Part shown: in pieces, positions 19,721 to 28,508 of the stretch
Position numbering within the stretch: the first letter of the stretch is position 1
How the letters are laid out: every line of letters starts with the position of its first letter
Assembly: GCF_035917415.1 (NCBI RefSeq)
Contig: NZ_CP109073.1
Location: forward strand, 372,001-436,000
Direction of reading: 5' to 3'
Length of the DNA: 64,000 nucleotides
From: Streptomyces sp. NBC_01803
GTDB taxonomy: Bacteria; Actinomycetota; Actinomycetes; Streptomycetales; Streptomycetaceae
Notes under the pieces: generated by a model
Seen by the model: the letters and a program-made list of their open reading frames with translations, nothing else
What the model was told of the DNA's origin: nothing
The model's database searches: none
Translations under genes and position numbers: made by a program

Positions 19721-21901
19721 ATGGGGGATCAGCTATACGGCCAGGAAGCCTTGTTGGACGGCCTGGTGCCACGGCTGGTCGGGGTGGAGCGACTCGGCGA
19801 CGCCTGGGTCGCCCGTGAATTCCCCGGCGGCGGCCCGGTGGTCCAGATCGTCGGCGGCCGGGGCGCCGGCAAGAGCGCGCTGCTCGACGCGCTGTCCGCC
19901 GGCTACCGCAACCGCGTCCCGCTGGCGCTCGCCGACCTGGCGGCGCCCGGGTTCGGCGAGCCGGGCCTCGCCGATGTCGCCGGGGAGGAGTCGGCCAACG
20001 CCTCGCCGGTGACGCACCTGCTCTACCTTCTCTCCTACAAACTCGGCCTGCCGGCCCGCTCCTTCCGCCGCCGGCTCTTCTTCCCCCGGCTCTCCTGCGG
20101 CCTGTTGCCGACCACCGCGTGGCAGCCCCCGGACTCCGGCCTCACCCCGGACGCCCTGGCCCAGGCCCAGAACGAGCTGCGGGCCCTGCTCAAGCAGCCG
20201 CAGCCCAACGAGCGGCGGCTGCGGGAGACCGTCCGGCAGTGGCTGGACGCCCTCGTCCCGTACCTGGCGAGCCTGCCCGGCCTGCCCGGACTTGAGGCGG
20301 TGGCCACCGCGGTGCTGCAGACCGCCCGCGGTCCGCTGCTGTCGAGCTGGGCGGACCGGGGCGCGCTGCGCTGGTGGCGCGGACGCCTCACCCAGTACCA
20401 AGGGAGCGCCGAACAGCGGCTGTTCACCATGGTCGGTGACTTCCAGATGCAGGACGACGGGCGCCGCGCGGTGGAGGAGCTGCTGATCGAGGCGTTCCTC
20501 GCGGACATCGCCGACCACTACGGCGCGCTCAGCCGGACGTTCGGCGCGGCACGCCCGCTGGTGCTGCTGGACAACGCCCACACGCCGGTCGGCGCCCGTT
20601 TCCTGGAGCGGCTGCTGAGCGCCCGCCGGGCGCTGGCGGACGCCGCGGGCGACCCGCGCAAGCCGACCGACCTGCCCGTGGTCGTCGTCACCTCGCTGGG
20701 CGACGGGACCGCGCCGCCCACGACCCGCCAGGTGGGCCGGAAGACCCCGGAGCCCGACGGGCCGCTGCTGCGGCTCGGCATACCGCGGGCGGGCGCCGAC
20801 GACATCCGCGCCATGCTCAGCGCCCGCCGGGCCCCGGGCGACGCGGGCTATCCGCCGCATCTCTCCCGACTCATCGCCCGGTTCAGCGGCGGCCGGCCGG
20901 GCTGCGCCGGGATCATGGTGGACGCGGTGGCGGACCGCAAGCGGGCCGGCGGCGAGCTGCGCGGACCGGAGCTGCTGGACATCCCGGCCTCGGAGCGTGC
21001 CCGGTCCGTCGCCGACCGGCTGGCCGAACTGCTGCTCCCCGACCAGCGGTTACGGGAAGACCTGACGCTGCTCGCGCCCGCGCTCGACGAGCAGGCCGCG
21101 CGCCGCCTCTGGCTGGCGCTGGGCGACCGCGACCCGGACCCCGCGCCGAACCCGGGCCCGGACCCGGACCCGGACCCGGAGCTGGGCGCGCGGGCCGCCG
21201 ACCGGCGGCTCGCGGCGGTCACCGCCGAGCTGGCCGGCGACCACTGGTACCAGGCGCCCTGGCCCTGGCCGACGGAGCCGGCCGGTCCGTCGGCCACCGA
21301 GACCCCGTTGATCGGTGACCGGGCGCTGCGCGCCCTGCTCCTGCACCGGCTGACGCGCCGCTCCTCACCCGACGAGTGGCGACAGACGCACCGCCTGCTG
21401 CGCGCCGTCCACAACCCGTCCCACCTGCCCGAGGACACAGTGGGCCACCGGCTCGGCTATCTGCACCACACCATGGCCCTGGGCCGGCTGGAGATCGTCG
21501 TCCGCTGCCTGCACCAGCGCCTGGCCGCCGCCGACATCGGGCCGCGCGCCTGGCTGGCCTCGGTGAACGTCGTCTGCGCCGCGCCGCACCCGCCGTGGGG
21601 ACCCGCCCCGGAGCCGGTGCCCGGCCTCGGCCCCTGCCCGGCCTGCGCGGGAGCCGACGGGCCGGTGGTGCACCGGGCGATCAGCCGACTGGTGCGCGGG
21701 GTGTGGCAGGCGGCCGACCCGCTGACGGCGGTGCCCGACGAGGACGACGTGGAGCGGGTGCGGACCGGGCTGCTGACGCTCTCCATGCTGCACGACGACG
21801 AGGTCTGGCGGGCGGCGCTGCACGCCTGGCCCGCGAGGCTGACCGAGGGCATTCAGGCGCCGGACCTTCCGGTGCCGATGGGGGGAGGGGACGACACATG
21901 A
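19721..21901 (+). CDS. Large P-loop ATPase of unknown function, first gene of a two-gene module
   Basis: A 726-residue cytoplasmic protein. The Walker A motif VGGRGAGKSALLDALS is near residue 45-58. A Walker B candidate LVLLDNAHT is near 280, with a sensor-like VVVVTSLGDGT near 325. An acidic Pro-Asp repeat linker (DPDPAPNPGPDPDPD) is near 470-485. The C-terminal part has a CPAC motif (about 636), possibly metal binding or redox. The layout resembles STAND-like or AAA NTPases, but I cannot name a family. The stop overlaps the ATG of the next gene (ATGA), so the two are translationally coupled. Codon 444 is TTA (21050-21052), the rare leucine codon read by the bldA tRNA in Streptomyces. GGGGGA is just upstream of the ATG. 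Confidence 0.8.
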   Translation: MGDQLYGQEALLDGLVPRLVGVERLGDAWVAREFPGGGPVVQIVGGRGAGKSALLDALSAGYRNRVPLALADLAAPGFGEPGLADVAGEESANASPVTHLLYLLSYKLGLPARSFRRRLFFPRLSCGLLPTTAWQPPDSGLTPDALAQAQNELRALLKQPQPNERRLRETVRQWLDALVPYLASLPGLPGLEAVATAVLQTARGPLLSSWADRGALRWWRGRLTQYQGSAEQRLFTMVGDFQMQDDGRRAVEELLIEAFLADIADHYGALSRTFGAARPLVLLDNAHTPVGARFLERLLSARRALADAAGDPRKPTDLPVVVVTSLGDGTAPPTTRQVGRKTPEPDGPLLRLGIPRAGADDIRAMLSARRAPGDAGYPPHLSRLIARFSGGRPGCAGIMVDAVADRKRAGGELRGPELLDIPASERARSVADRLAELLLPDQRLREDLTLLAPALDEQAARRLWLALGDRDPDPAPNPGPDPDPDPELGARAADRRLAAVTAELAGDHWYQAPWPWPTEPAGPSATETPLIGDRALRALLLHRLTRRSSPDEWRQTHRLLRAVHNPSHLPEDTVGHRLGYLHHTMALGRLEIVVRCLHQRLAAADIGPRAWLASVNVVCAAPHPPWGPAPEPVPGLGPCPACAGADGPVVHRAISRLVRGVWQAADPLTAVPDEDDVERVRTGLLTLSMLHDDEVWRAALHAWPARLTEGIQAPDLPVPMGGGDDT

Positions 21902-23445
21902 GGATCATGGGCGTCATGAGGGGCTGGCCGCCGCGGGTGCGGGTGCTGGCCGTGGTGCTCGCGCTGGCCGTGCTGGGGGCGACGGGCTGGCTCGGGTACC
22001 GGGTCTTCGGACCCGACGACTCCTGCGCGCCGGGCGTGGTGTCGCGCGACGGCGAGTGCGTCGGCGTGACCGACGGCTCGTATGCCTTCGGCGAGGAGTA
22101 CCTGCGGGATGTCTTCGGCCGCGTCGCGATGGAGAACGCGGAGGTCGAGAGCTCGGGCCTGCCGTATGTGACGGTCGCGTTCGTGCTGCCGTTCACCGAC
22201 CCCGACCCCGTGCAGAAGGACCATGTGCTCACCCAGGTGCAGGGCGCCTACCTGGCGCAGTACCGCGCCAATCACCGGGAGAACGAGGCGCCCCCGCTCA
22301 TCCGCCTGGTCCTCGCCAACCCCGGTGAGCGGAGCGTCTGGTGGGAGCCGATGGTCGACCAGCTCGCGGAGATGGCCCGCTCCCCCGAGGACAACCTGCG
22401 GGTCGTCACCGGATTCGACGTCAGCATTCCCGAGAACAAGTCGGCGCTGCGCGAGCTCACCGACGAGCACGGCATCCCCGTGGTGACCGGGCCGGTGACC
22501 GCCGACGACATCGGCAACAGCCCGGAGGAGCCCGACGCCTTCCCGGGCCTGGTGAAGGTGGTGGCGGACAGCGGGGACCAGGCCGAGGCCCTGATCGACT
22601 TCGCCGGCGGTGTGGATCCCGAACGCACCCTGCTGGTGGCGGACCAGCGGGAGGACGACAACTACGTCGCCTCGCTCCGCGAGGTCTTCCGCGCGCGGAC
22701 GGAGGGCACCCCGCGCACCGAGGAGCCGTTCACCTCGCCCGAGGACTACAACCAGGAGGGGAATCTGCCCAACGTCTTCGACCGGATGGTCAACAACATC
22801 TGCGACGCCGAGACCATCGACACCCTCTACTTCGCCGGGCGCCCGGTCCAGCTCCGGCTGTTCGTCAACGCCCTGGGGCGGCGCGGGTGTCAGGACCAGA
22901 CCTACGACGTGATGACCATCTCCGCCGCCTCCACCCTGGCCACCGACGACGAGCTGGACCTCGACGCCCTGCGCAGCGGCGTCGAGGTCATCTACACCGC
23001 CCACGGCCATCCCGAGGAGTGGTCGGGCCCCGACGCGCCGGCCACGGGCGGCTCCGAGGAGCAGTACGACGACTTCCTCACGCTGATCGACGACGCCGGC
23101 CTGACCGGCCGGGTGAACCTCGCGGACGGCCGGACCATGATCATGCACGACGCGGTGCGGACCGCCGTGACCGGGATCCGCAACGCCACCGTGGACGACG
23201 TGACCATCCCCGCGCTGTCCGACATCAGCGAGGGCTGGCCGCAGGTCCGCGGCGAGGACAACCGGGTGGCGGGCGTCACCGGCTGGATCTGCCTCGACAA
23301 CTACGGCCGCGCCCACAACAAGGCGGTGGCCGTGGTCCGACTGAGGGCCGGCGAGGGCGACACCACCGAGATCGCATTCGAGGGCGTCGCCTGGCCCGAG
23401 GGCGCTCCCCCGCCCGCCGACTGCGCGGTGGCCAACCGGAACTGA
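21898..23445 (+). CDS. Membrane-anchored periplasmic-binding-protein-like (type I) protein
   Basis: 515 residues. A short cytoplasmic start is followed by one membrane helix (VRVLAVVLALAVLGATGWLGYRVF, about 13-36), then an extracytoplasmic portion. Two Cys near the membrane (DSCAPG, DGECVGVTDGSY) probably pair. The remainder has the pattern of a leucine/branched-chain amino-acid binding protein (type I fold): YVTVAFVLPFTDPDP (about 85-100), a 'PVVTGPVTADDIGNS' region (about 195) and RTLLVADQREDDNYV (about 242-256). Such modules bind small ligands, but no permease or transporter ATPase is nearby. The coupled partner is a cytoplasmic P-loop ATPase, so a sensor role rather than transport is my inference. 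Stop is followed by the convergent acyl-CoA synthetase gene. Confidence 0.8.
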   Translation: MRIMGVMRGWPPRVRVLAVVLALAVLGATGWLGYRVFGPDDSCAPGVVSRDGECVGVTDGSYAFGEEYLRDVFGRVAMENAEVESSGLPYVTVAFVLPFTDPDPVQKDHVLTQVQGAYLAQYRANHRENEAPPLIRLVLANPGERSVWWEPMVDQLAEMARSPEDNLRVVTGFDVSIPENKSALRELTDEHGIPVVTGPVTADDIGNSPEEPDAFPGLVKVVADSGDQAEALIDFAGGVDPERTLLVADQREDDNYVASLREVFRARTEGTPRTEEPFTSPEDYNQEGNLPNVFDRMVNNICDAETIDTLYFAGRPVQLRLFVNALGRRGCQDQTYDVMTISAASTLATDDELDLDALRSGVEVIYTAHGHPEEWSGPDAPATGGSEEQYDDFLTLIDDAGLTGRVNLADGRTMIMHDAVRTAVTGIRNATVDDVTIPALSDISEGWPQVRGEDNRVAGVTGWICLDNYGRAHNKAVAVVRLRAGEGDTTEIAFEGVAWPEGAPPPADCAVANRN

Positions 23446-23481
23446 GCGACGCCTCACGAGCCGACGGCGAGCGCGCCGGGG

Positions 23482-25416
23482 TCAGCCGCCGTAGAGCTCC
23501 TCGATGTCCTTGGCGTACGCCTCCGTCACCGCCTTGCGCTTGACCTTCAGCGACGGGGTCAGCAGCCCGTTCTCCTCCGTGAAGTCGCCCTCCACCAGGA
23601 TGAACTTGCGGATGGACTCGGCGCGCGAGACGGCCTCGTTCGCGTAGTCCACCGCCCGCTGCACGTCGGCCAGGAGCTGTTTGTCCTGCTTCAGCTCCTC
23701 GAACGGCGTGTCCAGCGGACGCTTGCGCACCGTCAGCCAGTGGTGCAGCGCGTCCGGCTCCAGCGCGATCAGCGCGCCGATGTACGCCTGCTTGTCGCCG
23801 ACCACCACGCACTGCCCGACCGGGGGGCGGCTGCGCAGCCGGTCCTCCAGGACGGCGGGGGAGACGTTCTTGCCCCCGTTGGTGATGATGATGTCCTTCT
23901 TCCGGCCGGTGATCTTCAGATAGCCGTCGGCGTCGAGAGCGCCGAGGTCGCCGGTGGAGAACCAGGAGTCGGGGTCCAGGGCCTCGTGGCTGGCGGCCGG
24001 GTTGTTCCAGTACCCCCCGAAGACGGTGCCGCCCTTGATCAGCACCTCGCCGTCGTCGCCGATCCGCACCGAGTTCCCCGGCACCGGCTGGCCGACCGTG
24101 CCGGGGCGCGGGGTGAGCGGCGGGATCAGGGTGACGGCCGCCGTGGTCTCGGTGAGGCCGTAGCCCTCGTAGATGACGATGCCGCAGGCGAAGAAGAACA
24201 GGTTCAGCCGGGTGTCCAGCGGGGAGCCGCCGCTGATGGCGTAGCTCATCCGGCCGCCGAGCGCCTTACGGATGCGGCGGTAGACGAGCAGGTCGTAGAG
24301 GAGCCGCGCGGCGGCCAGGCCACGGCTCGGGCCGGGGCCGGTGCCGAGGTACTTGCGCAGTGCGGCCTCGCCGTACTTCACGGCGATCCGGTCGGCCCGC
24401 TCGAACGACGAGCCGCGGCCGATCTTCTCGGCCATGGCCCGTCCGGTGTCGTGGATCTTCTCGAAGAGATACGGCACACCGACGACGAAGGTCGGCTTGA
24501 AGATGGCCAGTTCGGGCCGCAGGTCGTCCGGCTTGATGCTCGGGCAGTGGCCGATCTCGATGCGCCCGGACAGACAGGCGATCTGGAGGGTGCGGCCGAG
24601 GATGTGGGCCAGCGGCAGGAACAGCAGCGTGGAGGGCGTCTGCCGGGTGACCTCTTCGAAGACGGGCTTCAGCAGCTCGACCAGGTTGGCGGACTCGGCG
24701 TGCAGGTTGGCGTGGGTGAGCACGCAGCCCTTGGGGCGGCCGGTGGTGCCCGAGGTGTAGACGAGGGTGGCGATGGTGTCCGGCCGGAGCGCGGTGCGCC
24801 GTTCGGTCACCTCCGCGTCGGCCACGTCCCGGCCGAGCGCGGTGAGCTGGGCCAGTGCCCCGTCGTCGATCTGCCAGAGCCGGGGGCGGGGCAAGTCGGC
24901 CGGCAGGGCGGAGATCCCGGCGTCGGCGGTGGCGGCGTGGTCGGCGGTCTCCACGACGATGAACGCCGTGCCGGAGTCCCGCAGGATCCACTCGATCTGC
25001 TCGGCGGAGGACGTCGCGTAGATCGGCACGGTCTCGCCACCGGCGGCCCAGATCGCGAAGTCCAGCACCGCCCACTCGTAACAGGTGCGCGCCATCACGG
25101 CCACCCGCCCGCCGGGCACCAGACCCGCCGCGATCAGCCCCTTGGCCGCGTCCGTGACCTCCCGCGCGAACGCCGAGGCCGTCACCGGGACATAGCGGTC
25201 GCCGACCTTGCGCCGGATGACCACCGAACCGGGCGCCTCCGCCGCGTTGGTGAACGGGATGTCCCCGATGCTCCCCGAAGCCGGCGGAGTGACCAGCGGC
25301 GGGACACGCACCTCGCGCACCACACCGTTCTCGCTGATCAGCTCGGGTCTGACCCGGACGGACAGATCCGCGCGCCGCTTTGCCCGTTTCATGTCCTTGA
25401 GTACCCGCGCGTACAT
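23482..25416 (-). CDS. Long-chain fatty-acid CoA ligase / AMP-binding synthetase
   Basis: A 644-residue adenylate-forming enzyme that activates fatty acids to acyl-CoA via acyl-AMP. Core motifs: P-loop YTSGTTGRPKGC (about 215-226), GYGLTETTAAV (about 395), STGDLGALDADGYL (about 480) and ITGRKKDIIIT with the catalytic-loop Lys further on in KVKRKAVTEAY. The length and end (YAKDIEELYGG) match FadD15-like long-chain synthetases. ATG 25416 is preferred over ATG 25437 because AAAGGGG lies 5 bases upstream of it. Membrane association is likely but no helix is obvious. Confidence 0.9.
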   Translation of the reverse strand: MYARVLKDMKRAKRRADLSVRVRPELISENGVVREVRVPPLVTPPASGSIGDIPFTNAAEAPGSVVIRRKVGDRYVPVTASAFAREVTDAAKGLIAAGLVPGGRVAVMARTCYEWAVLDFAIWAAGGETVPIYATSSAEQIEWILRDSGTAFIVVETADHAATADAGISALPADLPRPRLWQIDDGALAQLTALGRDVADAEVTERRTALRPDTIATLVYTSGTTGRPKGCVLTHANLHAESANLVELLKPVFEEVTRQTPSTLLFLPLAHILGRTLQIACLSGRIEIGHCPSIKPDDLRPELAIFKPTFVVGVPYLFEKIHDTGRAMAEKIGRGSSFERADRIAVKYGEAALRKYLGTGPGPSRGLAAARLLYDLLVYRRIRKALGGRMSYAISGGSPLDTRLNLFFFACGIVIYEGYGLTETTAAVTLIPPLTPRPGTVGQPVPGNSVRIGDDGEVLIKGGTVFGGYWNNPAASHEALDPDSWFSTGDLGALDADGYLKITGRKKDIIITNGGKNVSPAVLEDRLRSRPPVGQCVVVGDKQAYIGALIALEPDALHHWLTVRKRPLDTPFEELKQDKQLLADVQRAVDYANEAVSRAESIRKFILVEGDFTEENGLLTPSLKVKRKAVTEAYAKDIEELYGG

Positions 25417-25654
25417 GTCAGCCCCTTTGCTGGCCATCCGGCTCTACCCGACTGCCCAGTAGGCTTACTCCTTGGTAAGGAAAAAGCAATGCCCGGTACC
25501 CGCTTGTTTGACCCGTCGGCCACCACCACCGGCCGTGCCTCCCGCGGCGACCGCCGCGAAGGGAGCGTCACCGCGCCGCCGCCCCTTCCGTGTGACGGAT
25601 CCGTCGCCACCGGGGCGGTCCGCGGCGGCACTTCGTTGTGGTAGGCATGCGTCC

Positions 25655-27064
25655 GTGGAACTCCCCATAGCGCAGACGACGCACGGTGCGGTGCGTGGCC
25701 GGAACGAGAACGGCGTCAGTTCGTTCAAGGGCATCCCGTACGCGGCGCCGCTGGACGGTCCGGCCCGTTTCGCGGCACCCGGCGAGCCCGAGCGGTGGGA
25801 CGGAGTCAGGGAGGCGCACCGCTTCAGCAGCGATCCCCCACAGGTCTCCCTCTTCCCGGACAGCGACTCCGCGTGGAGCCCGGGCGATTCGGCTGACTGC
25901 CTGAGCGTCAATGTGTGGACCCCCGACCCCGGCGGGCGCGGGCTGCCAGTGATGGTCTGGATCTACGGCGGGGCCTACATCCTGGGCACCTCCCGGGCCT
26001 CCGACTACGACGGGGCGAACCTCGCCCGGGGCGGCGTGGTCGTGGTCACCCTCAACTACCGCGTCGGCTTCGAGGGCTTCGGCTGGCTGCCGGACGCGCC
26101 GCGCAACCGCGCCCTCCTCGACCAGCTCGCCGCGCTGCGCTGGGTGCGGGAGAACATCGCGGCGTTCGGCGGCGACCCCGACACGGTGACGCTCTTCGGC
26201 GAGTCCGCCGGCGCCGCCTCCATCGCCGCCCTGACCGCCGCCGAGGCCGGGCGGGGGCTGTTCCGGCGGGCGATCGGGCAGAGCGTCGCGAGCGGCTTCC
26301 AGCCGGAGGAGCGGGCCCGGCGCGCGGCCGAGCGGATAGCGGGGGCGCTCGGCGTGCCCGCGACGGCGGAGGCGTTCGGCCAGGTCGCCTCGGAGGCGAT
26401 CCACGCCGTGCAGAGCGTCCCCGGGATGCTCACCCCCTTCGGGCCGCTGGTCGGCGGCGACGATCTGGTGCCCGACCTGCCGTGGCGCCGGCTGCGCGCC
26501 GAGGTGGACCTGATCGCCGGGTTCAACCGCGACGAGTACACGCTGTTCGCGCTGCTGGAGGCGCCGGAGCGGCAGGACCCGGTGGTGGCCGCGGAACGGC
26601 TGGGCCTGCCCGCCGGGGCCGTCGCGGAATACCGGGCGGCCCGCCCCGGGATCTCCGACCAGGACCTGTACGTGCTGATCATGTCGGACGGTCTCTTCCG
26701 GATGCCGTCGCTGTGGAGCGCGCGGAACCACCCGGGGCGGAGCTGGTGCTACGAGCTGACCTGGGCCACCCCGGCGCTGGGCGGAGCCCTGCGGGTGTGC
26801 CACGCCCTGGACGTCCCGCTGGTCTTCGGCAACCTGACCGGCCGGCCGCTCGGCCAACTGCTGCTGGGTGACCCGGCCCCCGCCGAGGCGGAGACCCTGT
26901 CGAAGGAGATCCGCAGGGCGTGGACCTCGTTCGCGACCACGGGCGACCCCGGCTGGCCCGAGTACCGGGCGGGGGAGGCGCTCACGCGCGTCTGGGACCT
27001 GCCGGTCTCGGTGGTCTCCGACCCGGAGGCGGTGTCCCGCCGGATCTGGGAATCCGCGGGCTGA
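25655..27064 (+). CDS. Type B carboxylesterase
   Basis: A 469-residue alpha/beta hydrolase of the carboxylesterase/para-nitrobenzyl esterase family. It begins with the typical TTHGAVRGRNENGVSSFKGIPYA. The oxyanion region is MVWIYGGAYILG (about 105). Catalytic Ser is in LFGESAGAASI (about 187), Glu in GFNRDEYTLF (about 295) and His in VCHALDVPLVFGN (about 384). There is no signal peptide, so it is cytoplasmic. It probably hydrolyses small carboxylic esters; the natural substrate is unknown. The start is GTG 25655 because the family start motif follows at once. The longer frame from 25472 crosses low-complexity noncoding DNA. Confidence 0.9.
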   Translation: MELPIAQTTHGAVRGRNENGVSSFKGIPYAAPLDGPARFAAPGEPERWDGVREAHRFSSDPPQVSLFPDSDSAWSPGDSADCLSVNVWTPDPGGRGLPVMVWIYGGAYILGTSRASDYDGANLARGGVVVVTLNYRVGFEGFGWLPDAPRNRALLDQLAALRWVRENIAAFGGDPDTVTLFGESAGAASIAALTAAEAGRGLFRRAIGQSVASGFQPEERARRAAERIAGALGVPATAEAFGQVASEAIHAVQSVPGMLTPFGPLVGGDDLVPDLPWRRLRAEVDLIAGFNRDEYTLFALLEAPERQDPVVAAERLGLPAGAVAEYRAARPGISDQDLYVLIMSDGLFRMPSLWSARNHPGRSWCYELTWATPALGGALRVCHALDVPLVFGNLTGRPLGQLLLGDPAPAEAETLSKEIRRAWTSFATTGDPGWPEYRAGEALTRVWDLPVSVVSDPEAVSRRIWESAG

Positions 27065-27072
27065 TCGAGCGG

Positions 27073-27101
27073 CCGGGCGGGCAGCGGGCCGCCCGCCCGC
27101 T
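27073..27101. terminator. Bidirectional hairpin between convergent genes
   Basis: CGGGCGGGC and GCCCGCCCG arms flank a short loop just after the esterase stop, in the 91-base gap to the convergent acyl-CoA dehydrogenase gene. Confidence 0.5.
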
Positions 27102-27120
27102 CACCCGCTCACCGGCCCGC

Positions 27121-27152
27121 GCGGTCACGCGGTCACGCGGTCACGCGGTCAC
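27121..27152 (+). repeat. (GCGGTCAC)x4 tandem repeat
   Basis: Four exact 8-bp copies directly downstream of the stop codon (27156-27158) of the acyl-CoA dehydrogenase gene. Confidence 0.85.
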
Positions 27153-27155
27153 GCG

Positions 27156-28325
27156 CTACTCGCCGATGGTGCCGAGCCGCGCGTGGCCTTTCAGGAGGTT
27201 GCGCGCGATGGTGCGGCGCTGGATCTCGTCGGTGCCCTCGAAGATGCGCAGCAGGCGCAGCTCGCGGTACCAGCGCTCGATGGGCAACTCCTTGGTGTAG
27301 CCCATGCCTCCGTGGATCTGGAGCACGCGGTCGACCACCTCGTTGGCCATGATCGCGCCGTGGATCTTGGCGATGGAGGAGGCGTGGCGGGCGTCCTTGC
27401 CCTGCTGGACGCGCCAGGCGGCGTGCAGGGTCAGCCACTTGGCGGACTCGATCTCGATGGCGGAGTCGGCGATCATCCACTGGATCGCCTGGTAGTCCGC
27501 GATCGGGCGGCCCATGGACTGCCGGATCTTGGCGTAGTCGATGGCCATCTGGAGCAGCCGCTCGGCGGAGCCGATGGCCCGGGCGGGGATCATGAAGCGG
27601 CCCTGGCCGATCCACTGCATGGCCAGCGTGAAGCCGCCGCCGACCTCGCCGAGGACGTTCTCGTGCGGCACGCGGACGTCCTGGAAGACGAGCGCGGCCG
27701 GGCCCCACTCCCCCATCGTCGGGATGGCCTCGGATTTCCAGCCCATGTCGCGGTCGACCAGGAAGCAGGTGACGCCGCCGCCTGCGCCCTTGTCGGGGTC
27801 GGTGACGGCGAAGACCATGACGAAGTCGGCGTCGTTGCCATTGGTGATGAAGGTCTTCTCGCCGTTGATGACCCAGTCGCCGCCGTCCCGGACCGCGCGG
27901 GTGCGGATGTTGCGCGCGTCGGAGCCGGCGCCGGGCTCGGTGATGGCGAAGCAGGACTTGCGCTCACCCTCGATGGTGGGGATCAGATAGCGCTGCTTCT
28001 GCTCCTCGTCGGCGGCGTAGAGGATGTTGTCGGCCGAGCCGCCGAAGCGGAACGGCACAAAGGTGCGGCCCTGCTCCATCGCGACGATCGCGTTCATCAC
28101 CGCGCCGAGGGCGGCCCCGCCGTACTCCTCGGGGGTGTCGATCCCCCACAGGCCGCTGCGCCGGGCCTTGGCACGCAGCTCGCGGAGCACCTCCGGGTCG
28201 AGCCCGGGGCGGCCCTCGCGCTCGTTGCGCAGCACGTCGGGCTCCAGCGGCACGACCTCCTTCTCGATGAAGGACCGCACGGTGTCGCGGATCTGCCGCT
28301 CCTCCGGTGAGAGCGAGAAGTCCAT
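27156..28325 (-). CDS. Acyl-CoA dehydrogenase
   Basis: A 389-residue FAD-dependent acyl-CoA dehydrogenase of beta-oxidation or branched-chain catabolism. It starts MDFSLSPEERQIRDTVRSFI. The FAD/substrate signature CFAITEPGAGSDARNI is near 128-143. The C-terminal ACAD signature is IHGGMGYTKELPIERWYR (about 345-362), with DEIQRRTIARNLLKG at the end. The ATG at 28325 is chosen because the family motif starts there. It is divergent from a TetR regulator; the 183-base gap holds three copies of a TTCYAGRAA-like palindrome, suggesting control by that TetR. Confidence 0.92.
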   Translation of the reverse strand: MDFSLSPEERQIRDTVRSFIEKEVVPLEPDVLRNEREGRPGLDPEVLRELRAKARRSGLWGIDTPEEYGGAALGAVMNAIVAMEQGRTFVPFRFGGSADNILYAADEEQKQRYLIPTIEGERKSCFAITEPGAGSDARNIRTRAVRDGGDWVINGEKTFITNGNDADFVMVFAVTDPDKGAGGGVTCFLVDRDMGWKSEAIPTMGEWGPAALVFQDVRVPHENVLGEVGGGFTLAMQWIGQGRFMIPARAIGSAERLLQMAIDYAKIRQSMGRPIADYQAIQWMIADSAIEIESAKWLTLHAAWRVQQGKDARHASSIAKIHGAIMANEVVDRVLQIHGGMGYTKELPIERWYRELRLLRIFEGTDEIQRRTIARNLLKGHARLGTIGE

Positions 28326-28354
28326 GTCGGGGGCCTGCCTTCCGGATTCAGGTT

Positions 28355-28376
28355 TTCTAGAACGCACTTCCAGGAA
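28355..28376. promoter_or_regulatory. Candidate TetR operators in the acyl-CoA dehydrogenase / TetR intergenic region
   Basis: TTCTAGAA (28355-28362) and TTCCAGGAA (28368-28376) are adjacent palindromes on one helix face. A third, TTTCTGGAA (28441-28449), lies nearer the TetR gene. Similar half-sites and placement between divergent genes suggest an operator set. Confidence 0.45.
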
Positions 28377-28508
28377 TGCTGTCAGCTTCCGCGTCCGGCT
28401 CGGCGGTGTCAAGGGATACGGGGACACATACGGGAACGTGTTTCTGGAATCTCCGGCGCTAGGATCCCTCGGGGGAAAGCCGAGCGGCCCCGGGAGGGAA
28501 TGAGCGCG

